Origin: Myrmaecium sp. VS I D KN 1
Taxonomy: Eukaryota > Ascomycota > Dothideomycetes > Valsariales > Valsariaceae
Assembly (NCBI GenBank): GCA_019775845.1
Contig: JADQAV010000063.1
Span: 62,001-126,000, forward strand
Length of the DNA stretch: 64,000 nucleotides
Direction: 5' to 3'
Positions 43,200 to 54,145 of the stretch are shown in pieces. A program made the position numbers and the translations under genes. Positions within the stretch are counted from its first letter, which is position 1. Every line of letters starts with the position of its first letter. Below the pieces are notes generated by a model that had not been told where the DNA came from, made no database searches, and was given only the letters and a program-made list of their open reading frames with translations.

Positions 43200-44119
43200 C
43201 TCGCGCCCAGAGAAGTTTTTCGTTTTTGTTGTTGAAGCGGAGTATTCGAGGAAGTCAGATGTTGTCTTGTGCGAACGAGGTACGAGTAGGTGTGGGCGAC
43301 AGAGATATGTGGGGCGGGCAGTGAGTGAGTATCCTCCCGCACCTGCAGGTACAACGAAGACACCCAGAGGGTGGAGATACGGAAGGCTGTATCCACTTGC
43401 CATTGACGGCACCCATATTCCTCCTACCCGCCTTAGGTAAGAGGGTCTATACGGACGACCGTGGGGATCATTTAGAGGAAGTCCTGCATCATCATATATA
43501 TATGCAAGTTAGTAGGTACAGTATAGAGGCACTGTATGCACAGCACAGCACGCACTCAAAAGATATGCATACAGCACAGGCATACCTCCTCTCCCTAAGG
43601 AAGGTACACGGCTAGCCCTTCCTCACCTCCCCTCATAAGGGAAACCCACCGCACCAGCGCCTTCCACCGTAATCGCTATGATAAAGTGCGCAACTCTCAA
43701 AAAAAACAGCCATGTGCATAGCCCATCTCCTTCCTTCCAACACACACAGTTGCGAAAAAAGTATACGTGGTGCGTACATCGTTTGTCCAAGCACATACCT
43801 AAGTAGCTCGCTGGCAGCCACCGAGCCCGCTCCAAGAGTGACAGCGACCACGACATCACTCCCCTTCGAACAAACAAACAAACATAGTGGGAAGATCATA
43901 GGTACTTACTTATCCACATGTCTCCCGCTGCTTTTGCTGCACCACATTTCCTTCACCTACTAGTACTCTATCATCACAACACACTCCACGGGAGTCCCTA
44001 CACGTTTTCATTTAACCCTCTCTACCGAGCCGTGGAAGTGGCAACTGAACGTAACGTGCTTGAGCAAAAAGCAAAGAAACAAGAACTACTACAAGAGAAG
44101 AAAAGAGAAAAGAAAAAAG
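43200..44119. other. divergent spacer, 0.9 kb
   Basis: Between the Aim6-like gene and the next plus-strand gene. It has a TATATATATG run at about 43494-43504 and an A/G-rich leader (44060-44118). No gene supported. Confidence 0.4.
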
Positions 44120-44533
44120 ATGACAACAACCCTCCACCACCTCCGCCTGCTCACCAACCTAACCACCGCCTCCCTAGCGCCATCACCATCCTTCACCACT
44201 ACCATGGCTACCATCACATCCCCACCAATCCAGCCCCAGGCGCCCTACCCCTACCCCCACCCCCACCTCTCCTCCCACACCAACACCAACATCCCCTTCA
44301 TCCTTAGCCTAACCTTCAGCCTCCTAGCCGCCGCCATTGGGCTGGGAATCGGGTACCGCATCCTGCAGATCCGGCATGCGAGGGATAGATTTAGGTCTGG
44401 ATCCCCGCGGCGATGGCCCGGGTACCGGGTACGGAAGCAGCTGCAGCAGCAGCAGCAGGAGGAGGAGGTTGTTGGGGCGCGGCCTGGTCGGTGGTTGAGT
44501 GGGGAGGCGAGTTTGAGGGGGAGGGGTGTGTAG
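44120..44533 (+). CDS. small one-pass membrane protein (137 aa)
   Basis: Intronless, starting MTTTLHHLRL; a later Met (MATITSPP, 44207) is also possible. The N-terminal 58 residues are Thr/Pro/His-rich. One TM helix lies at about 59-79 (PFILSLTFSLLAAAIGLGIG), followed by a basic flank (RILQIRHARDRFR) and a Gln/Glu/Gly-rich tail with a short Q5 run. N-out/C-in predicted. Not recognised. Confidence 0.5.
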   Translation: MTTTLHHLRLLTNLTTASLAPSPSFTTTMATITSPPIQPQAPYPYPHPHLSSHTNTNIPFILSLTFSLLAAAIGLGIGYRILQIRHARDRFRSGSPRRWPGYRVRKQLQQQQQEEEVVGARPGRWLSGEASLRGRGV

Positions 44534-45202
44534 AAGATCTGGAGGAGGAACTGGTGATAGAGGAGGAAGGGACGGGGAGGAGAAGGGCTTTTGGTTCCTG
44601 ATGGCTTTGGATCTACAAGATTCGTGCATGATCTTGGTCGGTGGGACTCTAGGGGAGAGAAGAAGAGGGGCGACGGAAGAAGGAGCGAAAGTAGAGCGTT
44701 GCGAAGAGCGTTGCGAAGAGCGTTACGTTCGAGAATGCCACGTGCGTAAGCAAGAGAAGTTGTTCGTTACTCATGTATGTACGTGACACCGTATGTGTGA
44801 GCAGATCATCCATCGTCCTCTTTCTGATCGAATGCCACAGTTATCAAAGAGCACCTTCTGTTCTGGCCCTGTGCTTGTAGAACCAGCCGGAAAGTAAAAC
44901 ATGTTGCTCTGTGTCCATTTTTCCCTCAGGATCAAGGCCGTCGGAAACCGTTGAAGTGGCTGCCCGTTTCAAGCCAGTATAATCGTCATCAGTCGTTTCC
45001 ATCGTTGCCACCAATTGCAAGTATCTTTTCCATTCTTCCGCTTTTCGTGGAATCGTTCAGCGTTCGCGAGTTTCCAGAAAACAACAGCGGGCAAGATGAC
45101 TGTATGAGAAGAGACGGGAGAATGTCAGCGCACATGATCCAGAAGGAAATATTTCAGATCGTGCTCAGATCAGAGGCCTCACAATTCGCACCGGGAACAA
45201 GT
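44534..45202. other. convergent spacer
   Basis: 669 bp between converging genes. A short direct repeat GCGAAGAGCGTT occurs at about 44700-44725. Nothing else supported. Confidence 0.4.
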
Positions 45203-45685
45203 TTAACAAGCACCAGAACCACTGGGCTGTGCAGACGATTTAGTAACCGCAGCGGGCGGAGCCTTACACAAGCGCGCAGGCATCGACTCCGCCGACGCGT
45301 TCACCTCCACCGTCTGCTTGATCTGGCCGTCCGTCTGCCGAGCGACGTGCGTAGCGTCAAGAGGTACAAAGCCATTCTCCGGGTCGGCGGCCGCACGAGT
45401 GGAGCGACGCGCCGCACGCTTCACGCGGAACCAGTTGCGGAGGCGATAGTACAGCCGCTCTGCGTCCGGCTGGACGAAGAAGACGTAGAGCGTGCTCAGG
45501 AAGAAGAAGCCGACGCCGGCGCAGAACAGGCTCACGACGACCTTGAACGTAGTGCTGCTGGTGACGCTGTTGCCGTTGTTGTAGTCGGGGTTGCGGTGAT
45601 AGAGGGAGGAGCGTGCGTTATTGGTAGCGACGTCGTAGGTGGAACCGTTGGCGATCATGTAGGACAGTGAAGCTTTGAGAGGCAT
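45203..45685 (-). CDS. small one-pass membrane protein (160 aa)
   Basis: Intronless within the frame, starting MPLKASLSYM. The N-terminus is more complex than its neighbours' (IANGSTYDVATNNARSSLYH, with N-glycosylation sites NGS and possibly NNGN). A TM helix lies at about 48-71 (KVVVSLFCAGVGFFFLSTLY), followed by QPDAERLYYRLRNWFRVKRA, an amphipathic basic segment, and a tail with Ala/Ser. N-out/C-in predicted. Its composition makes it the best-supported gene of the small membrane group. Not recognised. Confidence 0.6.
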   Translation of the reverse strand: MPLKASLSYMIANGSTYDVATNNARSSLYHRNPDYNNGNSVTSSTTFKVVVSLFCAGVGFFFLSTLYVFFVQPDAERLYYRLRNWFRVKRAARRSTRAAADPENGFVPLDATHVARQTDGQIKQTVEVNASAESMPARLCKAPPAAVTKSSAQPSGSGAC

Positions 45686-46842
45686 GATGCGAGTGAAGAA
45701 GTCTGGAAGCTGAAGTGAAAGATGGAGAAGAGGAATAACAGGAAGGAGAAGGAAGATAGAAAGAAGGAGGAAGGGAAGAAGGTCGGAACGTTGGAAACTG
45801 AAAGCTCGAAGAAGGTCGTGCGGGTGTAAGAAGCGAAAGACGAAGCTCCAGACGGTGCCGAAGACGCGTGACCTTAGCCGACGAAGCGTTATCGAAGCAC
45901 ACCCATCGGTTTCCAGTTGTCCTGCAGGATGTCGTCTGATGGCGACGGCAACACTGACTAAGCTGCAGTCGAAATCACATCCCCACCCCCCGAGCGAAAG
46001 TCCTGTTCGGTTCGACGCCGTTCTCGGGAGCGGAGCCTGAGCACCAGGGTGATTGTCAAGAATAACAAGGCAAAGGACGAGAATATCGCAGCCAGGATCA
46101 AAAATATTCTCGACGTAGCGGTCAAGGCACCCATGCTGATTACCGATGCGGTCCCTTACCGGACGGACTGAGGACGTGAGCAGGGACGCGGAAAGAGATG
46201 GTGATCCTAAGCGATGCTTGAGAATAGAAGACTGTCTATGCGCATGAAGGCGGATCAATGGCTTGGAAACAGGAACTTAAGAGAGTGAATGAAGACGGAT
46301 CGTTCACATATACGACGGAGCACCTACATACATCCTTAAGTACATATGTAAGAATCCCGTCTCTGCTCCATCTTTACGAGCAATAATGGAAGGATCACTG
46401 GGTTAGGTCAACGTAGAAGGCACGATACTTACCTACCCTACCTTCCTTACAACAGTATCTTGAGGTAGGTACATGCAATGCCCCTACATACTCAAAGAGA
46501 AAGAAACGCCCGTTGTGGTAAATCGTAAAGTATGTACTAGTGCCTTGTGTACGTGTACATACGGTAAGGCACTCAACTCGTGCTCATGCCTTTTCTCACT
46601 TGCCTCTACCTTGCTTCTCATGTAAGACGGGACAGGGACGATCCACCAGCGCACACATCGTATTGCCTACCTAGTAGGTACTTACTACCTACTTGAGATA
46701 CCATACCAAGTACAGGTAGTACGTTGTGACCTCTACAACAGGATCCCCAAACTGGAAGGGCCAACCTTGCAACATGCCAACATGCATCGGAAAGGACTAT
46801 GTAGGTAGGTACTGCACAGAAGGCCTCACGACCCTTTCCCCC
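45686..46842. other. intergenic, 1.2 kb, with TACCTA/TAGGTA motifs
   Basis: Many short ACCTACC and GGTAGGTA motifs in both orientations occur at about 46320-46810, some as near-palindromes (around 46668). Such motifs are common in fungal intergenic DNA. No gene supported. Confidence 0.45.
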
Positions 46843-49090
46843 TCAATTGTCTCCAGCAGGGTCCTCCACATCCTCCTCCTCAGCCGCCTCATCTTCATCA
46901 GCAAACCTAACAGACCGAGACGTAGGTGGACCCGAAAGAATCTGAGGAATCGCCGACCTACGTCTGCGATCCCGACGCTCCGAGTCCGCGCGTGCGCTCG
47001 CCGCGCCCCGGAGCCCTTGCGTAGGCGACGACGACCCGCCGGTCGGACTGAAGCTCGGCGAAGGCTTCTCGTACATGGACTGAGGCCTCGTGGGCGTGGA
47101 GGCCTGCGCGCTTTTCGACCGCGTATGCGATCCGGGTGGGAGCGGACGCTGCAGGCCACCCGGGCCAGTGCCAGTGCCCGGGGAAGAGTTGAACCGGCTG
47201 TGTGAGCTGGGCGAATCGGAACCTGAAGCCTCGCGGATCGGTAACAGAACTTGGAGCGGGCCTCGCTTGCTTCTGAGGGAGGGTGGTGAGCCCGGGACGA
47301 CCAGGCTGGGCCGGCGGCCGATTCCGGGCGGCTGTGCTGGGATCGGGCTTTCGCCGAGGGCGCCGGTGGAGAGGGGAAGGGACGGCGATGGCAAAGCCGT
47401 GGAGAAGCCCGCCTCCTTAGCCGCTTGGTGTTTGGCGTCCAGTGCAGCAGCTCTGTCTTTGGTTGTGGGCTCCTGGAAGTATCCTCCCGGGGGCGGCAGG
47501 TCTTGCTTTTGTGCAGGTTCAGTAGACTTCTTCTCGGGGCTGGCTGGAAGCAGCTTCTTCGCGTCAAGTATCCTCTCTCTGATCCTGCATCGCTCTTCTG
47601 CAATCCTAGCCTCAGCGCTCACGCCAGCCTTCTTCTTCAATTCCGCTTCTTTCGCCTCTCTCGCCTCTCTCGCCTCTCTCGCCTTCCTTGATTGTTCCAC
47701 CTCTTTCTTCAACACCGCCTCTTTCCTTTTGCGATCGGCGATCTTCTCTCGGTGCCTCTCATGCTCCAGATCGCTTACCTTCTCCACGACAAGTAGATCC
47801 CCCATGTTGGCACCTCTGGCCCTCACCATGCGGATAACATCCGCAAAATTGGACGCGTCCAGCTTTGTTTCGGGCACAGTCGGTCCATTTCTCGCATCTC
47901 CGCCATAGTATGCAATGGCCAATCCCGTATCCATCCACCTGATCTTCACTTCACCCATTTCAGCTTTTGGTAGTCCCAACTGTCTGGCAAGGTAGGCAAG
48001 GAACGGGGTCCACGACATCTCGATCACGAGACGAAGAACCTTTTGCTCATGCTTGTTCCTGTCTACGTGTGCGCGGATGTAGAAACTCTGAGCGATCTGG
48101 TCCGGCTCAGAAGACGTCGAGCTATTCTTGCGGTGGTCGGTCTCGCCATGTGCGTTGTCCTGTAGCGTCAAATTGCAATCGTCCGCGGCTTGTGTATTAT
48201 CGGGCACCGAGCGGAGCGTTCCAACGGTGAACTGATCTCTTTGAAACCGCGCCGGCTGCCGGCTGGGCGGGATCAAATCGTTCTGTTTCTCAGGCAAGCT
48301 GTTAACGGGTAGCCGGTCAACTGAACCCGTTCGCCTTTGTGGCACCGGGGAAGCACCAGCATAAAGATCATCATTAAATCCGGCTGCTCTCTCCTGTGGA
48401 GGAGGGGTTGAGGTAAAGACGTCGTCGCCGATGGCCGCGAAGCTAGAGCCGAGTGAGTTGGTGACTTCTGATGTCTCAACGGTTTCCTTATGATGCCCTA
48501 GACGGTTCGGTGGGCGATCAACGCTGAGCGCATGTGCCGCCGAAGCTGTGCGCGGTGTAGAGAGCGGCTGGGCGCTAGGGGGTGAGGAAAGTAGCTGCGG
48601 TGTATAGGCTGGGGGTGGTGTCAAAGGGTGAACAGCTCCAGAAATCGGAGCTCTCGCGACAGCCTCAATTTTGCAGGCTTCGTTAGCTTTTGAAGGCTGC
48701 TCCGCGAAAAAGGGGAACTGCACGGCCTCGGAGGATCCCGTTTCGTCGAAAGCGGTGCTGCGTCTAGTAAGTCCTGTCAGGATGGTATGAGTAGATGAAG
48801 AGGCCAGCTCACTTTGTCACAGGACTTCCACGCCTCGTCCTGACCGGCATGTCATTCGCAGCAATTCGATTGAGCCTGCTTGGCATACAGCGGGATTCCA
48901 GACGTCGCTCACCGGAGACTGGATAGTTCTGCATAGGAGTTCCCCCTCGCTTGGCGCCTTCGAAACCGTCCATCTCGTGAAGAAGCTGTGATTTTGTCTC
49001 AAACAACTGATCCTTGAGCTCTGGAGCTTCCCAAGCTTTATGGGCAAGGGGAACGCAGGTTTGCTCAGCAGTGTGAGCTGGTCGGTCCAT
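46843..49090 (-). CDS. large disordered protein with charged coil, hypothetical
   Basis: Predicted 732-aa protein, exons 49090-48813 and 48763-46843 (intron GTGAGC...CTGAC...TACTAG). The first 270 residues are Pro/Ser-rich. A compact region at about 325-430 (FYIRAHVDRNKHEQKVLRL to LDASNFADVIRMVRARGANM) looks folded and could be a ubiquitin-like or PB1-like module, but I cannot name it. Next is a long charged coil (EREKIADRKRKEAVLKKEVE type, about 430-505) and a Pro/Ser-rich tail. Near the end RSVRF (about 709-713) matches the RVxF docking motif for PP1. The last residues are acidic. An alternative start lies at 49135. Confidence 0.7.
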
Positions 49091-49658
49091 ATTTAGTGAA
49101 AATGGCAAACCTCTACAGGCTTCGAGCAGTGTCATCGTGGTACCAGAGCGTCGCGGCTACGGAAAGGCCAATGATGTGGATGAGTTGTGACAAGCGTGGG
49201 CGGGAATGCGGGATATGGTCGGGACCAACGTCAAACGAAAACGTAAAACCCATAGGGTTGCCCACGGCCGAACGTCAAGTCATGACGACACAATAATACA
49301 CAAGCGAACGAAAAAGCTCATCATGAAACTGTTCAAGTTCAAAGAGCGGTAGTATGTGAGAGAAGAATCAAGAGGACCAACATTCGAGAGATATACACAA
49401 GACTGAACATGAAGGAATATCACTCACAGTTACAGTTAGTTATTAGGGAAATCCCAATAATGCTGTAAAGCGGGCGTGTTAGTCACTCAAGCAGTGTATG
49501 CAGTAGTGTTCCACAAAGTTGCTACGCAATGCCACGATTCAATATCTCCACCACAATCAGATCTGTAGTATGCGCAGTCCATGTACACCATTCAATCACA
49601 GACCCTTCCAATCCGCTGGATGATGGTCAGACACTCGTTGGCGAGATCATCTGCTCTC
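49091..49658. other. spacer between two minus-strand genes
   Basis: 568 bp holding the promoter of the disordered-protein gene and the 3' end of YVC1. Nothing else supported. Confidence 0.4.
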
Positions 49659-51633
49659 TTAAGAGTCACCATCAATTTCCCTGTCAACTGACCTCCTTAT
49701 CAACTCCCTCAGCTCTTTCAATTCCTCTCTTAGTTTCTTGACTTCGACAACCGCCGCATCGGAGTCCACGACAGGCCGTGTGTCTTGGACTTTCTTTGCC
49801 CATCCGTCGGCTTCGAAGTCAACCTCACCAGATAGCTGTTCCCATTCCTCAATTGTGTCGTCGTCAGCTTCGCCTCTGCTCCTATTCCGGCGGACGTTCC
49901 TCGCCTGTATGACTTCGAACCACGACGTTATCAGGAGGAGCGGAGAATAGATGATTCCCATGACGATATCATTCAGCCGCTCATACTGTTCCTTAGACAT
50001 CCACCATTCGAAAGGGATTATGAGGAAGAGGATCTCCACAAGGTTCAGTGGAGCAATGAAAACATTCTCGTCAGGCGCGCGGACGAATTGAAGGGTTTTC
50101 TGGGAGAACAAGGCCATATATTCGTCAATGGCGTTATCGGTGATGTCCTCGTAGGCAGAGTTATAGAGAGCGATCAAGATGTTGAGCAAAATCACCATGA
50201 CCACGAATGTGAATATATAGTACAGAACTAACCCGAAAGGCGGCTATGAGCGCATTAGCAAACTGCGCTTAGCATCGAATGACAACAGTAAAACTTACCG
50301 CGAACCTATCGAACCCGTCAAAGTCGGGAGATTGCATTATCGCATTTAGCATTGCTTGTACGATGAAGCTCGTCGCCGTGAGATTGTTGTCGACCTGGTC
50401 CATACCGACAAATCCTTGCAAGAAACCAATCAGGACTACAAGCAACAGTGCGAAGAAAATAATGGATTCCTTCATCATCACTTTTAGTACGACCAGCATC
50501 GCGCCAAAGAAGCGGAAGGTGTCCAGATATAGCAGAAGACGCGCCCAGAACATTGGTGCGCTACAGGCAAGGAAATTGTAGCTGAGCTGATTGAAATGGG
50601 CTCGCTTGTCGGAATTCAAGTCATGGCCCAGGGCGATCATCCGGGTCACGAAGGAGACAGTGAGGAGACCATACAGTGTGCTATTGAAAGCGTTCCAGAA
50701 GCTGAAATAGTATCGGCCGACTTTCCAGAACTTTGAGAACTCGTCGCATATGAAACCGACAGTGAATACGTACAGCATTCCTTCGACAACATCCAGGTCG
50801 CCGCTGGGATTGACTGTATTTATTGCACCGGTGTACAGGGCAAGGTAAGCAAGAGAGATGAAGATCTGGAGGGCGTTTTGATAGGCCGGTACTCTCATAC
50901 GGTCTGGATCGAAGTGGGCCCAGTAATTGGTATTGGCTTTTTGCCTGTAATCGACGAAGCGAGAGGGATCGTCATCGTCTTGGACAATCCATCCCTTCCA
51001 GAGGGCGGCAATGCATTTCTGATAACCGGAGGAGCCGATGACTCTGAGGGCATGAAGGTCCACAGCTCTCTCGACGGCGTTGGCAGGGAGGGACTCCCGT
51101 CCATTGATCAGAATGGAATAGCGTTTGAGAAGAACATCTTGAAGAAGGTACTGAGCATCCTCTTCCTCCTCGATGATGATTTTAGCAATCACTTCGCAAG
51201 CAGCCGCTCTGACTTCGTGCATTTGGGCATCCCAAAGCTCCAGCTGGGCCTGTTTCATGAACCATTTCTTGACGACAAGCAAGCAGTATACGACACACGC
51301 CTTATACTGCTCACCTCCGGCGCTTTTAGCAGTTTCGACGACTCTGGGAGTGATGATGTTGCTATGTGCTCTCGTGACCTGTGCTTCTTCAAGCTCGCAC
51401 GGTATCACGCTTTCGATCTGGTGCTTGAGGCGCAAGGCGATCTTGGTCACCTCCTTCGCTGGTATTGGAGATGGCACCACGTCGTCCTGCCGCGTGGGAA
51501 GAACTGCGGGATCTCAGCCTGCGAGTGCGCGAAGAACACAAAGAAAGTATCACTTACGTGAGCGGAATTCATCACCCAGTTGATGGCGGCGGTCTCTCCC
51601 ATCTGCGTTCCACAGCTTGGACCAGCGAACCAT
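49659..51633 (-). CDS. YVC1: vacuolar TRP-type cation channel, Yvc1 ortholog
   Basis: Predicted 621-aa vacuolar-membrane channel releasing Ca2+ to the cytosol on stretch or hyperosmotic shock (TRPY family). Exons 51633-51558, 51503-50299 and 50243-49659. The N-terminal cytosolic domain includes EVTKIALRLKHQIESVIPCE and ALRVIGSSGYQKCIAALWKGW. About six TM helices span roughly residues 215-460. The S6-like helix after the last intron is LYYIFTFVVMVILLNILIALYNSAY, quoted in two parts here: VVMVILLNILIALY is the pore-lining core. An acidic loop (EADDDTIEEWEQLSGEVDFE) and a final coiled coil (VEVKKLREELKELRELIRR) end the protein. The short first exon (MVRWSKLWNAD) is supported by phase and by the LLPTRQDD join typical of fungal Yvc1. 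Confidence 0.9.
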
Positions 51634-52192
51634 GTTGGCTACTATACTGAAATACTGAAGCAGAAAAACAGCCTTGGCTGGTCTGAAGAGTTGAACCAAG
51701 GCTCAATGACACGTTAAAGGAGACTTCGGATTTTATATTCTCGAAAGGAACTTGGAGAGGGGCCGGCCTGCAATCATCTGGTGCCAAACCTTGGAAGTTG
51801 GCAAATATGTCATAGCTGGATGCCTTGGCGGGGTCAGGGATCGGTTCAGGCTCCGAGGCTCCGACCTTCCCCCTGTGCTTCTCTGAACAACACCTCGGTG
51901 GAGTAGAATATACGAGTCTCTATGTCTACAATCCTACGAACACGCTCCCAGAATCGACCTATATACACACACAGAAACCTCAGCACCCAATAATACAAGG
52001 AGTAATGCGGAGCGAATTCCTGTCTCCTCCCGCGAAAAACGCCATCCGATGCAACAAGTCCAGGTCTACCCTGAGCACCGAAAAAACAGTCAAACTCCAC
52101 ATATCCTACAGAAAAGTTTCGACTTCCGCCCTGCACATGGCCACCACAGATTGACCATGGCTTCACTGCTGCACCTTATACTCAAGCCGAGG
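51634..52192. other. spacer upstream of YVC1
   Basis: 559 bp, YVC1 promoter and the 3' end of the carrier gene. Minus-strand open frames here lack features. Nothing else supported. Confidence 0.4.
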
Positions 52193-53464
52193 CTATACTT
52201 CGTATGGCTTAACGAGCGGGTGCTTTTCGAACCAGTCGAGCAGAGTTTGGTAAAGTACCAGCATCGTGCCGCTTTGAACACTGGTCCACACAGCCCTAGG
52301 CCCCACACCACGGAAACATCCTGCGATGCCCTCTGACTTGTAGATCATCCGCAGACCCGTGATGACGGACGATGTGTCAAGGGTGACCGCGGAATGCTGG
52401 CGAAGTGTTGTTGAGGGAGACGAAGTCGAGATAAGACGCTGGGGCGGCGGCTTTGTAGGCCTTGTGGGGGTTGACGTTTGCGTGGTAGCGTGCTTAATGC
52501 CCTCAGCACCAGCAGGAGTCGCGGAATGTGGTGGGACTCTGGTGGTGCTGGTACCCTTCTCGATGACAGGAGTTCCGTGAGCAACCTCCGGGTTCTGCTG
52601 TGTCTGAATCCGCGTTTTAACAACGTCAAGGGGGCACGTAATAACACCTGCCATACCACCAGCAGTTGCACCCGTGAGAATCTCAAGTGGCAGGCCGACT
52701 CTCTTGCTCCCCACCCACTTTTGCGCAAGTTTTCGTTCCTGCTCGTAGAATGCGAACTGGAGAGCAGAGAATGGCAAATCGCGCCAGAGGGTGGCCTTGA
52801 AGCCATAGAAGAGAGCGGAGATCCCTTCCACCCGAGCTATGGTGCGAGCAGCGTCAATCATGCCCTTGTAATTATAGCCCGACCGAAAGTATGGATTATT
52901 GTACCGGCCTTGGAGCTGCAAACGGGTTTTGAGTACTTCTGATGGAACGTATAGAGGCGCAGCCGCAAGATCAGCGATCAGACCTGAACTGTCATTAGTA
53001 ACCTTTTTCCGGAGCATGATCTTCTCAATTCATCTCACCAGCCGTAAAGTATGACAGGGCCGGGTTCAGGCCCAAGTCAATCATCTGCCGTTTACTAAAT
53101 TCGTATGTCGCAAAGAAGATGCAAGTTCCAGAAAATGATCCCAGGAAAGCCGGCTCGACACCGCCGTATAAGCCTTTTCTTAGTCCTTCCTGCCGCCAGA
53201 TGGTGTAGTAAGTGGACCCCATAGACGTATATTTGGGCGGTATATGCGGGTCGCCTTGTTGTCTGGTCTTGACAGTATCCAACGAGTGCATAAGCATGTC
53301 CCCGGTTGTTCCTCCTAAGCCGCCTGCTAATGTTGCCTGGAGTGTACCAAAATCAGCTTCCGAACAAGATGCGCTCAACCGGTTCGGGAGTGACTCCTCC
53401 TCACATGTATGTATGGCGGCCTGGCCGCCTCCAGATCGCCTTCATCTTCCCCATGGTGTCCCAT
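52193..53464 (-). CDS. mitochondrial carrier (SLC25) family protein, Mme1-like
   Basis: Predicted 382-aa inner-membrane carrier with three repeats. Exons 53464-53405, 53336-53039 and 52983-52193. The first intron (GTGAGG...CTGAT...CTCCAG, 68 nt) joins PPYIH to ATLAGGLGGTTGDML with kept phase. Carrier signatures: HSLDTVKTRQQ in repeat 1 (Ser in place of the usual Pro), VPSEVLKTRLQLQG in repeat 2, and CPLDVVKTRIQTQ in repeat 3; each repeat has a second half such as GLYGGVEPAFLGSF and FYGFKATLWRDLPFSALQF. A Pro/Thr-rich insert of about 70 residues sits in the repeat 3 matrix loop. The nearest yeast type seems to be YMR166C (Mme1, magnesium export), but the substrate is inference. Confidence 0.85.
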
Positions 53465-54145
53465 TCCCCTCTCCTGATCGGTTCCAAGCTGCCGATGTAA
53501 TCTCCTCTCCCGGTTTGACTCTGAGATCCGCCGAGCGAGATGGGATTGTCTAAAACTGCGCTATGCCCAGAGGCTCTCGGGAGACGATGTGGTAGTATAC
53601 AGCTGGGTGCACGAGGTAAAGACGTAAATGAATGGATGGCGCAAGGCCGGAGTAACTGCAGGGAGCGTGATCGAATCCAAATGGTGTTGAGGTTGATAAG
53701 GTCTCCTCGGGAATTTTTTGAGGATCCCCAGTATTTCCGTGGCGCAAAGGCGGAAGCCACGAACAAGCAAAGAATCAGCACAGATCAGGGACGACTCAGC
53801 CTGACAGTCACAAATGTGCGCGCTACAGGCATGTCTCCTTCATCCTGCCAGATACCTGCATTCACACACACTCTTTACCGACCTACTGTACTTTCGCGAA
53901 ATATCCGGCGCTCCGTAGACACACTGCGAAACTGTCAGGCCCAATCAGCCCCCCGCGCCATGCCAAGCCTCTCGACGTCAAGTTTATTTACATTTACCTT
54001 ACAGCCTTCTCCGCGCTCATCCATCCCATCAACAACCTCTTGTCCTATCACAACAACACCCTATCAACACCCCCATAGCCCGCTTTCGGCATCGAAATAA
54101 CGAAGTTCTCCACTGTTACGCGATCCAAGTTATCACAATATCAAA
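53465..54145. promoter_or_regulatory. divergent promoter region, carrier / SAP-like protein
   Basis: 681 bp between divergent starts. Open frames here on both strands have no features. No specific element stands out. Confidence 0.4.

Noticed and set aside
46320-46810. Inverted TACCTA/GGTAGGTA motifs as a mobile-element end
   Set aside because: Motifs are short, scattered and lack a bounded element or target duplication.
53337-53404. Apparent frameshift near the start of the mitochondrial carrier
   Set aside because: A canonical 68-nt intron (GTGAGG, CTGAT, CTCCAG) restores frame exactly.
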